From: Lampris incognitus
Taxonomy: Eukaryota > Chordata > Actinopteri > Lampriformes > Lampridae
Assembly (NCBI RefSeq): GCF_029633865.1
Contig: NC_079215.1
Coordinates: 49,493,843-49,557,842 of the forward strand
Length of the DNA stretch: 64,000 nucleotides
Direction of reading: 5' to 3'
Shown: positions 46,737-63,494 of the stretch, piece after piece
How the letters are laid out: the number at the start of each line of letters is the position of its first letter
Numbering within the stretch: the first letter of the stretch is position 1
Translations under genes and position numbers: made by a program
Notes under the pieces: model-generated
The model's database searches: none
What the model was told of the DNA's origin: nothing
What the model saw: the letters and a program-made list of their open reading frames with translations, nothing else

Positions 46737-49700
46737 GAAACTACATCAATACTACCTTATTCCACAAGCGTTACACAGGGGCGTGCTATCCTCAGCATCT
46801 CTCCACATGGGGGTCTTATTGGTGCAGCATGATGCACATACTTTGCCTAGTAGAGGAGTTGATGGACATTTCAATAAAAACAATTCATTATTGTTGACTA
46901 GAATATTGAGAATAGTTGTCGAGGGACATTTTCTGTTGTGTGTACAGGGAGTGGCATGGCTATCGTTTAAAGGTCAGAGAGGTTTTTTTATTTTCAGTTA
47001 CGTCATTCAGACGGGTCGATCTCTACTGAGAATTAACTACATACAAGTAAGTTACATAACCTAAGTTCACTGAGATTTATTTTGTTAGCCTAAAAATGCA
47101 AGATCTTTTTTAAGTTTTCATAAGTTCTCCCATGCAGCTCTTAAATGCCCTTTTGTACCCTTGTGCCACATAGTGCAGCTTCTTATTCAGTGCCAATTGA
47201 AGCCTGCTGGGAAGTAAACATGCATGATATCACATATTTAAGTCTTGGGTTTATACTCTCTGATATTGGAAACATTTGTTCGTGTTCAGAAATAGTAGAC
47301 TTCCCTCAGCCAGCATGTACAAAGTCTTGAATTTTATTTTCCAGTCATTGTTCTTTTCATGGCTCAGTTTACAGTGTTAGGAATGGCAATGATTATGACA
47401 GCAATTCACCCGCCAAGGACCCTATGAGTGGTGTGATAAAGTACAGAAAGAAATAACGAGTTAGAGTTCCTACACTGTTTCTGCTTACTTTTTCCTCCAC
47501 CTATTATAGGGCCTTAAGGGAACTATTTGTTGCCTATTATGGACTTAAGTGTTTACACAGCAGTTTCCTTAAATACCACCTTCATCATCTCTCCTCAAAT
47601 GCATTCCACCTGTCAGGGGCGAAGCAATTTAACAGTGATTTGTGTTGTGGTGGTACCCCCTAGTGGAAGACAATAGGCCTTTCACAACAAAGGGTGCGCA
47701 CTAGCTTGTCGGATCACCAAACCGGTTTGCAATAACCAGTGAAAGGAATCACTCATCCACGTCATCAAAATGATCGCCAATTGCAAAGAACAGATTAGAC
47801 TGACTAGCCCTGACTAACATTTATAACACATTTAGACTGAACACTGACATATAACTCATATTTACATCAAGTGAAACTTGATTATATCAAAGGATCCTTG
47901 CAGGGAAATTTGGAAAATGCTTATAAAAATATTAAAAAAATAATGAAAAGCATAAATAAAAAAAGGATACAAATGCAAATACAGCAAAAGATAAATAAAA
48001 TGTAACTAGTATAACACTAGAAACGTAATTAGTAAATATTAGAATGAGATGACAAAATATATTGACAACTGCAGCAAAAACAGCTAAACATCAAAACAGT
48101 CAAATCCTTAAGTCTGAGTTGGCCTAAAACAATGTTTTATTTTCTAAACAGACAGAAATCAAACTTCACGTGTAACTTGGTGAATGGAAGTAGGGTGGTT
48201 TTCTTTACAGCTAAGTAGTCAGTGACAACAGTTATTTATTATATATTGTCATTTCTCTCTGTCATATTTCAGATTCATTTTGTTGATGTTTAAGTGAGAT
48301 GAGCAACTTTCAAGGTCATTCAATTTTAAGGCTATTTTATAAATCTAAGAGGAGGTCCATTTAGGTCAATTCAGTTTGGATGGGCAGTGAACGCATCCAG
48401 GCTTTACTCACTGGAAATGCAGGGTTTTGGATCACTCTCCTCATCTGAGCTGCTTGTTATGAGACTGCTTTGTGACAGCCGTGACCTCACCCTGGCCTTT
48501 TTCACACTCTTAAAGCGTGCCTTGCTGTGAAGAAAGATGTAGATTATGGTTAATGTGCACCACCCTAGGTAATGTTACTGTCCTCTGAATTACCTACTTT
48601 AACTAACAAATGAAACCATTGTGTAACACAACCTTGACATGGCTTGAAGGTTTGTCCCCCCCCCCATTTGTGGTTGGTAAATGACACGTCTCAAGGTTTC
48701 AGCTAGTTGAATCTGTCTTTACCTGTAATTGGATGTGATTTGCAGCCGACACTGCTCCCTGCTGTCGTCCAACTCTGTATGCATTCGGAACGTCACACCC
48801 TTGAGGTCTGGGTCTTGGATGTCAGCACTTCGGGTGGGGTGAGGTTGCTTTCTGGAAGTCCTGATTTTCCGTGTGGACTTTTGGGAACGCTGTTGCTGCA
48901 TCTGATGTGCTGTCTCCTCCACTGGCATCTGTGACCATTCTGGTTTGGATGTGGTGATACACTGCTGAGAGGCTGGAAGACATGTTTCCTCTGTATAACT
49001 AAGAGAAGGCAACTTTGAGGCTGGCAGAAATTTTGCTCTTGCGAGACTTTGTGGTGTCCATTCTTGTTGTAATGCTGCAATTTTGCCATTTTCCTCAATG
49101 ACTCGAGACCTCATCCCTCTGTGCATAAAGGCTAATGCAGATGGCTGAGAGGGCAGGAGAGGATGCTGTGAAGGTAGCTGTGGGTCAATTACAGGGTCCA
49201 CGTTTAAATCTCTATTTGAGTTGAAGTCAAGAGTAGGTGCTTGCTCCAATGTCGGGTACTCTGTTGCACTTAAAAATGGGTTGACTGCCACACCTGTATC
49301 TTTGTATGAGCTATAGGTGAGCCTTTGATTCAGCGGTGCAAGGGTGCCATCTGATGCAGATGAGATGCGTGGTTGTGACAAAGTATTTTCAGAGCGGGTC
49401 ACATTCAAAGAATTCTGCTGCACAGAGACACAATCCAGCTGGGATCCTTTGTTCAATTCAAGTCCAGTAATGACACTTAACTTGACCTCCATTGTGTCCC
49501 TGTATGCAGGTGGCAAATGCTCTGTTGTGTTTTGGCTCCCAAGCCCTGATTTAAATGTTTCTATTTTCTGTGAGGGTGTTTGATAATTACTGCACATTGC
49601 AGAGTCTTTACAACATCGTTCCCCTAGAGAGCTACTGGATTCCTCCCCATTAGCTTCTCTCAACTCACCTAGATTATCTGCCGAGGGCCTTTCAAGCTTC

Positions 49701-50191
49701 AAAGCACTGCATCTAATGTAATGGTCTTCTTTTTCACCTGAAGTTGAAGTAGAGGAATGGGTAGGTAGATTATTTAATGTTGAATAGAACAGTTCTGAAC
49801 TTGAGGCTACTTCATCTAGGTCTCTGTGATGTAGAAGCCTCTCACACTGGATATTGATCAGACTCATCACCTCCCAAGGGGTATTGGATTGAGGGCTTGG
49901 CTTGACTAAGGTGCAAGATTTGTATGTCTGGCTGACTCCTGTAACTTTATTTGCCTGGTTAAAAGGCCCCATAGGACACAGATCTTTCTGAAAATTACGA
50001 ACTTGAAATGAGTGGGGGTCCCCTGCTAGGAAAGGAACCTGCATCGAGCTCTTCTTATGCCCGTTAAGTGATAAATTTGGGTCAAGCAAACTGTTTTGGG
50101 CAGGGACTGCTAGTTTAGAGGCCTCCTGGAGAAGGTAGAGTATTGTAGACTGGGTGACATGGTGATCTGGCGTATCAGGGTCTTCATCCAT
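45176..50191 (-). CDS. zglp1: zglp1: GATA-like zinc finger protein, four exons, 597 aa
   Basis: Exons: 50191-48723, 48524-48412, 46846-46756, 45296-45176. Each junction has GT/AG (for example AG|GTAAAG, TCCA|GTGAGT, TACTAG|GC, TTTGAAG|GT) and phases 2, 1, 2 join without a break to 597 codons plus TAA. Residues 531-555 form a GATA-type finger C-X2-C-X17-C-X2-C (CASCCTNKTPMWRD, TPLCNACGIR). Residues 566-586 add a second zinc-ribbon-like motif C-X2-C...C-X2-C, as in ZGLP1. The first 490 residues are Ser/Thr/Gln-rich with no known domain. A stop upstream in frame supports ATG 50191. In mice ZGLP1 is a gonadal regulator that promotes oogenic fate. Its neighbour fdx2 lies upstream on the same strand, as I recall for human ZGLP1-FDX2. 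The human protein is about 271 aa, so the fish N-terminus is much longer. Confidence 0.88.
45985..46690. mobile_element. Degenerate hAT-like element in zglp1 intron 3
   Basis: The left end agggatgcacgatgatatcg and an internal copy of the cggcatatc motif near the right end (gtatcggcaattggcatatc, 46645) resemble the terminal repeats of a fish hAT family whose ends read GGGATGCAC. The right terminus is not intact. A G run (46500-46511) and a TACA/CA microsatellite (46693-46737) follow. Confidence 0.35.
46756..46846 (-). CDS. zglp1: zglp1 exon 3, GATA finger
   Basis: This 91-nt exon encodes SKVCASCCTNKTPMWRDAED and the continuation to GIR. It is too short for a simple open-reading-frame scan. 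Its split codons join the flanking exons exactly, and the Trp-Arg pair after the first cysteines matches other GATA fingers. Confidence 0.88.
46847..48411 (-). other. zglp1 intron 2
   Basis: 1.57 kb of AT-rich DNA without any recognisable element or coding exon. Confidence 0.6.
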
Positions 50192-50933
50192 TGTTTCTCA
50201 GTTTCCCAATTTGATGGCAGCTTGTGACTCTGCTTCTGTGCCCAAGTTGAAGCAGTGTCTGTCACAAAAAAATCAGTTTCTTGCATATTAAAGCTAGAAT
50301 GCGGGACTTTGACATATAAATGAATGTTCGTGACATTCAAACCCTTGCCAGATGAGTTCACACAATGATGATAAAGCCAATCACAGCCAGGTAAATATCT
50401 TTGTATTTCCCAGTACACCGAAGTTTTAAATCTGGCTTGTGGGGCGACATTACCATGCGGCGAATCGGAAATGCTGCATAATGATGCGTTTTACGTCAAC
50501 CACAGTGATTGCTTTTCTTTTCTTTTTTTGCTTTGCTGGAGCTGAACTTCCGTGTGACGAAAGCATTCACATGCATGATTGGTTTACCTTCAGGACAAAG
50601 CTCTCTGGAAAAGGATCTGACCAACGTAATGTCTTAAAAACTAACAATGGTTCAGTCAATCCTTATTTACAATTTAGTTATTTTGTTGTTATCTTACGTT
50701 TTATTCTGCTTAATTGATTTATGCCTTTTTGTATGGTTTGAGTAAATGTTTTACATCTCTTGTGGCGTCTGCTGATTGTTTTCATCCTTGAGCAGGGGTG
50801 GGCAATCTTATCCAGAAAGGGCCAGTGTGGGTGAAGGTTTTTGTTCCAACCAAGCAATAGTGTACGTTCGCGTGATGTCACGTGTTGTCAATACGAGGCC
50901 GCAGCCATATTGGGAGGACTTACGTAACTGAAA

Positions 50934-51416
50934 ATGGCGAGTGATGATGTAAACATGAAACTAAAGCTATCGCCATATGCAGATAAACTTGAAGGAGATA
51001 TGAAAAATCGCTACCAAGAGAAGATAAAAAAGATTGGAATAGCTCCACTGCTCATTCCTGCTCAGAAGTTCAGTCCAGAATGTCTACCACCAATTGCATC
51101 GCGTGACATTCCTTCATATCTTGTTTTGGATGCAAGCTTTTACACAAAAAAATCCATTCAAAGCCTTCAAGCCTACAATCACATGGTTTCTGGATTCATT
51201 AATAGCGTTCTTGGTTGTATTATAAACAAGACATATGTTTTGGTTGTGAAAGTTAGGCATTCTCATCAGATGAATGATTCACTTGTCCAGCTGTGGATCA
51301 TAACAACTGAAGATGGTGTAGTTCTTTCTGCCCATTGTACTGGTTGTATGGCCGGATTGGGCGAATGTTGCTCGTACATAGCAAGTGTCTTGTTTTATGT
51401 AGAAGTGTGGATATGA
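50934..51416 (+). pseudogene. ISL2EU SWIM-domain protein, truncated
   Basis: The frame starts MASDDVNMKLKLSPYADKLE and contains IASRDIPSYLVLDASFYTKK and a SWIM-like zinc motif CTGCMAGLGECCSYIASVLF. Family members read C-x-C...C-x-H; here an extra Gly separates the first cysteines and the final His is Tyr, so zinc binding is probably lost. Full-length relatives continue into a YqaJ-type nuclease domain that is absent here. Confidence 0.7.
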
Positions 51417-51442
51417 CTTAATGGCAAGTAACATGCACTCAA

Positions 51443-51484
51443 GTGCTTGACATATGAAGGCATTTGCCTTCATATGTCAAGCAC
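51443..51484. repeat. 42-bp perfect palindrome
   Basis: Two 20-bp arms, gtgcttgacatatgaaggca and its complement, are separated by TT. It lies where the SWIM gene stops and the opposing transposase remnant begins. Confidence 0.95.
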
Positions 51485-52650
51485 GCTGAATATGCAGAGG
51501 TAAATGTCATTCGCTTTAAATCTGCAAAAAAACTGAAGGAAGATATGGAGTACTCATTAAAGACAATGAGAATAAGAATTTTAACAGTGTTGTGATGCAT
51601 GTAGCTGGAAAACGTCTGTGCCCTGGCGAGGAGGTTTGTGGGTCTATCAATAAACACTTCAAAGCAATCTATAATAACAGTTACTTTTAAGACCAAAAGC
51701 ATCCACAAAACATCTGGGCACTGATTTTTGAATGTCTTCTCGTTCTGGCCATATGATGAGAGGTGATAATCTGGCGTCCATTGCTTCAATCCAGGCACTA
51801 ATAACTTTTGAAACAACTGGCCATGATACAGAAAATCGATAAGCAAGGTCCTGGATGTGGGACATTCAAGCCTAACTTTATTAGCACCATCAGAAATTCC
51901 TGAACTTTTGTTAAAATTGCTGGTTGACGTAAAACATGTGGTGCCACAAAAATCAAATGTTTTCTTTAAAACCTCAAAAGAATGAAGACCAGTGTAGAAT
52001 TTAACCTTAGCGTCGTCCTTAGAAAACTCTTATTCGTCAAGAACCCTAACAGGTGCGCCCTGATTTTGAAACAAGAAGCTAAACTCATCTGTACTTGCGG
52101 CTGCATCTTTTGTAAGGGATAGCTCTCCCAGATGATCAGGTATTACATCAAATTGTTCGGAAATATAATCCTGCTTAAAGATGTCTCTAATTGGAAAGCT
52201 TGTTTCACTTAGTTTTGAAGCCTTTGCTTCCCCTCTTTCCACATTTCCCTTCTTTCCCAGCAGCCCTCTTTCGTCGTTCAGTTGCTCTATCACTTCGGGC
52301 CTGCACTTCATCTCTTTTTTTTCGTTCCGGGTGTCAAATTTGTCTTGTCCAAGTTTTGAGTTGAGTACCCGGTCATGATGCCATCTACCCCACGGCTGTG
52401 CAGCTGCTCCACTCTAAAGGTGCTCACCGCAAACACTGGGCCGCCTCGACTGCTCGCAGCATGCCATAGCCTACGTCGTTCAGTTGACAGTTCTTCGGCT
52501 TGTTCTCCTTGGCGCCTAACGATTTCTGGAACACGACAAAACGATGCGTTCACATTTATCGCTATTATTACCACATTTGTAAATTAAACCAAATGAAGGC
52601 TTGTCGACGACTTTGCTGCTAACGTGCAACTCGCCTACAGCGTCTTCACC
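51485..52650 (-). pseudogene. ISL2EU THAP/DDE transposase remnant
   Basis: From right to left: a THAP-like N-terminus (ERRRLWHAASSRGG, then DKTNLTPGTKKK near 52310-52500), a linker frame at 52030-52311, a helix-turn-helix segment [20 protein letters not shown] (51790-51850) and the DDE_4-type start [20 protein letters not shown] (51610-51690). Frame breaks separate the parts, and the downstream catalytic residues are missing because the gene is cut at the palindrome. Confidence 0.7.
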
Positions 52651-52824
52651 CTCCATGGCCGACAACGCATTTTTGGTGAATTTTGGTCACGTGTTCGAAC
52701 ACCTAATCAAGTTCCTCCGCAAAGACGCTACTGGTTGATTAGTGGGATCCGGTGTATAACCGCTTGGTTGGAACAAAAACCTTCACCCACACTGGCCCTT
52801 TCTGGATAAGATTGCTCACCCCTG

Positions 52825-52982
52825 TTCTAGTGGATGAAAAGTTTTCAGTTGTAATGTCTGCCTCATTGTAAATTTAGCGGTTGGGGGAAAAAAAACCTTC
52901 AGGGTTTTCTGCCAGAAAGCTTCCGGGGTTGGAAACTGGCGGACATTTTTTTAAGAAGCGTCCGAGAAAAGTTTCTGATGCT

Positions 52983-53038
<56 letters not shown>

Positions 53039-54919
53039 CTGATGACCATTGGTGTAGCTTTTCCTCGCTGGAGAACGCGGAACAAAGAGCACTTACTCTC
53101 ACTGCCACAAGGGGGCGATAGTAACTTCCACACTGCAGCTTTGATGTTAGATATGGCCACAATACGGAACATGATACCGTTTGAATATATTTGGGGTTAT
53201 TTAATTATCTGGTAGACCAGTTCTGACGGCAGTGGCAGCCTATTGACATCTTACAAAACGTTAGGGTACCCCTAAAGACAGTTCCCAACTGTGGTCGGCA
53301 ATGATAAATAATGTAGGATAGATGTGTCTAAGTAAATCGAAGGCTGGCGTTTTCTCAATTGGTACAACTCTGTTGCGTCAATTTAGCGGTCATACAATGC
53401 TGCACCGAGGCTAACGCCAATCATTCATTGGATGCGCCTCAATTTGATTACTGGCCTTAACGTGGTTACGAATATAAATTATATGCGAAGAGACATTTCA
53501 GCCGAATACTCGAGTTGGGAGGGAAAAAAGACGAGCAAATCACAAATGAAATGTAACTCACAGCCAGTCGCGTTTCTTGCGTTGAAAGTGTAGCTACTTG
53601 TGTTCTGGAACAGCGGGCTCTCGCGGTAGTGGATGGTGCGCGGCGGCTAGCTAGCGTCGGGTGTAGGCTCGTGATCATGACAAATTGATCACGATATATA
53701 ACGATCAATAGTTAAAACCGAACCGCAATTGCGCCGGCCCTTCACCTTACCACACGAAAAGTTTGAACATCGATCTCCCCACATTTTCTGGCAAATCAAT
53801 TGGCGATCTGTGCGATCGTTCCCTAATACTTAACTATACCAAAGAGAAAGAGAACGGGCAATGTAACGGGCTCGGCAAAACATAACTCGCCAAATGGGAC
53901 TCTAAAACAGAAACGCTCACCAGTATGAGACCGCGATCGCTATGTTGCAAGGATTCTTACCTTCAGATCGACTTCCCCACCCCCCCTCAAATAGCCACTG
54001 GCTACCAAAACGTGTAATCGCACGTGTAGGAAACAACGATGGGGTTGGGTCAGTGTTTTGACCCAAGGCGTTTGCAATTAGCTCTAATTGCATCGCCTGG
54101 CATATAAAATAGCCAGTCATTCAGCGATCAGATTTTTCGGGATCAAACCGAGGCGCGGTACCTCAAGCGTCCGTTCGAGAACAGTTGCGGTCTGCTGATG
54201 GACGGTATCTTATCTGGGGCCAAATTGGAAGGCGTCGACTTTTAGTGTGCTTTTTATTCCCCGCCGAGCAAGTGCTAAAACAGCCACTGTTGTAGGCTAC
54301 TTTGCTTGTGTGCTTAAGACGTTCGGCACTGAAGAGAATATTTGAGGATGAAACATTTCAAATTTATTGCACAAACTCACGTTTGTTAAAAACATAGTAA
54401 ATATACACCATACATTTATATTTGTGCGTATGTCGGGACATTTACAGTAAGCTTGACAAGAAAAGACTAGGTAGTGTGCACATTTCAGGGTAAGACGGAG
54501 CCTACTGGTCCTCAAACCAGGGCTGGCTACCTGGTCAACAATGAATTGACACCCTAGTAAGGTTAATGTGATGGATTTTTGCAGTAAAACTGAATCTTCT
54601 GTTACTACGTGGAAGCAAGGAAAACAAAAACGGTGGTGAAATAAAAGCAAAATTCGTGACACGGTTCAAACACAAGGTTAAACAGGAGATTGTTGCCCTT
54701 TGTCCTCTAGGTGGCTCAATGCCCCCTTGTTGCTTGTTTAGAAACGGGATTTCCAATTTTACTTTTGTCAATTGTGATAAATTCTGGTAGTATGTCCCCC
54801 CCTTCTTAAAAGAGCCCTGTTCTACACACTGGCTGAGAGACTCCAGGCTGTTTTCAATAACATGCTAGAAGAAGCTCACTCAAGCTTTATAAATAAAACG
54901 TTTCATTACCAGGGTACTT
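52825..54919. other. Spacer between zglp1 and fdx2
   Basis: An (AG)n run lies at 52985-53034. From about 53560 to 54260 CpGs are more frequent (for example gaccgcgatcgctatg), a possible CpG-rich regulatory zone. No exon was recognised. Confidence 0.45.
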
Positions 54920-55045
54920 AAAAGGTTAAATCGGTTCATCTGGATACAACGATGAGTGATGAAACTTATGTCAATAAACACTATATCCAGATGAACTGAT
55001 TCAACCTTATTTGATTTTCTTACCTGGATTATTTTGAGCATGCAT
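54920..55045 (+). repeat. Hairpin repeat related to the R4-like element 3' end
   Basis: A ~25-bp stem (aaggttaaatcggttcatct with its partner, two mismatches) encloses a loop gatgagtgatgaaacttatg. The loop and right stem recur at 60150-60235 after the R4-like element, so this is probably a related 3' end or a short derivative. Confidence 0.65.
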
Positions 55046-55609
55046 TAAAAAAAAGATACCAGGGTACTTAAGCTACCACAAGTATTCAGAGTTTTTCAGT
55101 ACACATACATATATGCTCCAGTAAATGCTATGCATACATTAACGATGACAGTGAATAAAGGTGACAATAACTGAGAAATCATGACCACTTATTACTTGTG
55201 CGTTTATCAGCGGTAAAGTGGAATGTTTCCATTCAATGATAAAAGGATGATAAATGGAGGGGTGGGATTTGTGAGACTGAATGGTGTTAGATGACCTATC
55301 TGCTCTGACCTTTACGTTTACATTGTATGCAATTAAATACAGGCACTGCGCCAGTTGAAAATGTTGGTCACCATCCATTTCAACATTGCTGTGAATGTGT
55401 TAAAATACCCACTTAAGGTAGACTGGCCTGTCATTAATGTAAGTACTACTCAGTAGACAGAGGTCTTCTTTGGGAGTTGCTATCAGCTTCATTATCCTAA
55501 CCGTGCACAGCTGTTGACTTTCTCCCTTCGCAGAACCAGTGTAACGTGACAGGCTAGATTCTACACCCTTTCTTTAATCCCTCTCTTCACCACTGCTGAT
55601 TATTTCTCT

Positions 55610-61298
<5,689 letters not shown>

Positions 61299-63494
61299 CT
61301 TTGGAAATATGACAACAGTGGTAAAACATCAGCACGGTCTGTTTGTTTTGCAATGGCATTTCAGCAATTTCCACAAAATTCATGCAACATACAATGTAAT
61401 CACATGAATACTAACACTTGTTGCCCAAAGTTTGACGGCAGAAGTTGAGATGATGATCGATGATGTATTTTGTCATCAGACTTGAACAATATCGTGCAAT
61501 AGTCACATTGCAAAGGATGCAATGTTGTTGTTTTTTAACCTGTGCTCTCATCAGGCTTGGTATACAACACAGGGAATTGGTATGTAAATGTGTCCTAGAC
61601 AGAGTTAATCTGCAAGTGGAGTTCAAGTTCCCCACCTGCAAAGGAGATCTTTATTAATTATCAAGAACTGCTTAGAATAACTCCATCCTTTAGATGATCT
61701 GCAGGATGACAAGAGCACAGGGTTTTTGCTATACATTTGTAGCTCCCACCAGTCCCCCTCTTCAGCATGTTTGATCAGCTAAACAACCAGTCAGCATTGC
61801 TTCTCCAAGAGGGGGACAATCAATCACCACAAGTGAAACAAGGAAACTTTGAAATGAAAAATGACAACATGTATCTGATAAGACAGAAACACAGAAACAG
61901 ATGATGACGTGTTTGACAAAACATGATTACACTGATCTTATCTATCAGTTCAGGATAGCAGTTATAGTGATAAAGGAGAAGAAAGAAAATGAGAAAAAAG
62001 GAAAAGAAAGGATTAAGAAGAAGGATGTAATCCAGGGAGCTTGTGAGGCAGATGCTAGCAATGTGTATGTGTATATGAAGTGTCAACCTGTGAGCGCACA
62101 TGATTAATCCTGTTATATTCTGGTGTCTGAGATCGTGACTTATTGTAGTGCCTTCGGGCAACAGACAGGCTCTGTAGCCACCCATGGGCCCTGCAGATGT
62201 GCAGACACCCCACAACCAAGAGAACAGCCGGAGCCCAAAGCACCACAACCCCAGAGGAACACCGAGCCCACAAGGGGGGCAAGAGCCCACGGGGGGGGGG
62301 GGGGCAGGAGCCTGCAGAGCAACAGCCCCACACTCCCCGGAGGAGCACCCCCCACCCAGCATTGCCAGATGCACGATAATGTATTTGAATGATAATTTTA
62401 CCCGCTGTACGATCAATAATGCCAAAAGTCCCATTATCAGTCTAGGCTACCTCGTTTTAATTCATTTCCTGACACAATTAGAATAGTAAAATATGGATCC
62501 TATGTCTGTGTTTATGCATCTCTTCTCACATGACACCTTTCCAACCAGTCATGCCTGTTGTGATGATGAACGTGACTCACAAGCGAGGCTGTCATTAACT
62601 TCAATCAAATCCTCTTGAAGAAGGAGGAGGAGGAGGGGGAGGAGGAGAAAGGCAGTGGCATTGTATGATCAGAAGATACAGGTAGATGAGTTTGAAAGAA
62701 GCAGCAGGAAGAAATTGGAGGAAAAAGAAGAAAAGACAAGAAATTTGAAGTTATACTGATGACAATGACAACGAAAGAGAAAGCCACTTGGCTGGAAAAA
62801 AAACTGATTGGGAGCAAGGTCAGATTTTGAATTCTGTCGGACAAACATGCGAGTTGGATTAAAGACAACATTAGCACTGTCAACTTAGTTGATGTTAAAA
62901 GATGTGGATTGGTCATTGTTGGATGTGTGTCACAGACACAACTGAAGAAGGTATTGGAGATATCTGAGTTAGATGGTTACCAAGTGTCATGTTTCCCACG
63001 TAATAAAAGAGTTCCAGTAAAGGGTGTTGTTGATGGAGTACCCAACGCAAGTGGATTTACAGAATGTGACATTTGTTGACACCATTGATTGTTCAGAATG
63101 AGTGACTGAGTATTGTGTGGAGGAGAGAAAAGAATGGCCTCCAGAAACTTTTTGAGCAACTGGTTGTATATTTGGAGAATGTACCTGACTTTTATCATAG
63201 GATGATGAACAAATGGATTCTATTTGTGTTAGGTTTTAATCTTTGGAGGGGAGTCCTGGGAGGATTTTTTTTCTGGGAGTATTATTGCTGGCAGCTGTAG
63301 CCTACTAGCTAAAGCTTGGGATTTCATCCCCCTGCACTGTGTGGAGTTCAAGGGCTTGCTGTATATTTGTATTTATTATATGTTTGGATTGTTAACAAGT
63401 GCTGTGCTTATCCTTTATTACCTAACTTGTGACTCAACTGTTTGCAGTTGATAGAAACACCAGTATCTGGCCATTTATGGTGACAATTGTTTAT
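61299..63494. other. Upstream flank of the found fdx2 exons, no exon identified
   Basis: The DNA is mostly AT-rich. A GC-rich pocket at 62160-62375 includes a G run at 62290-62303 and resembles repetitive GC-rich fish DNA. A GGA-rich tract lies at 62619-62650. The missing fdx2 first exon should be here or beyond the window, but no targeting-peptide frame could be joined in phase. Confidence 0.4.

Larger units (their letters stand above)
50793..52824. mobile_element. ISL2EU-type DNA transposon, defective
   Basis: 63-bp terminal inverted repeats (50793-50855 and 52762-52824) start caggggtg(g/a)gcaatctta and differ at one position. Between them lie two convergent gene remnants, a SWIM-domain protein on + and a THAP/DDE transposase on -, the gene pair of ISL2EU elements. 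Flanking bases show no obvious duplication. The nuclease part of the first gene is missing. Confidence 0.85.

Noticed and set aside
48404-48412. TAA stop that would end the zglp1 frame after exon 2 at 529 aa
   Set aside because: The sequence there is TCCA|GTGAGTAA, a strong splice donor, and skipping it joins in phase to an exon with a perfect GATA finger.
50110-50418. Minus-strand frame overlapping the zglp1 start
   Set aside because: It begins with a non-ATG codon, shares no motif with known proteins and overlaps the zglp1 first exon in another frame; probably 5' UTR.
62055-62434. Overlapping GC-rich frames, considered as the missing fdx2 first exon
   Set aside because: The peptides are compositionally odd on both strands, contain a G homopolymer, and cannot be joined in phase to the exon at 61298.
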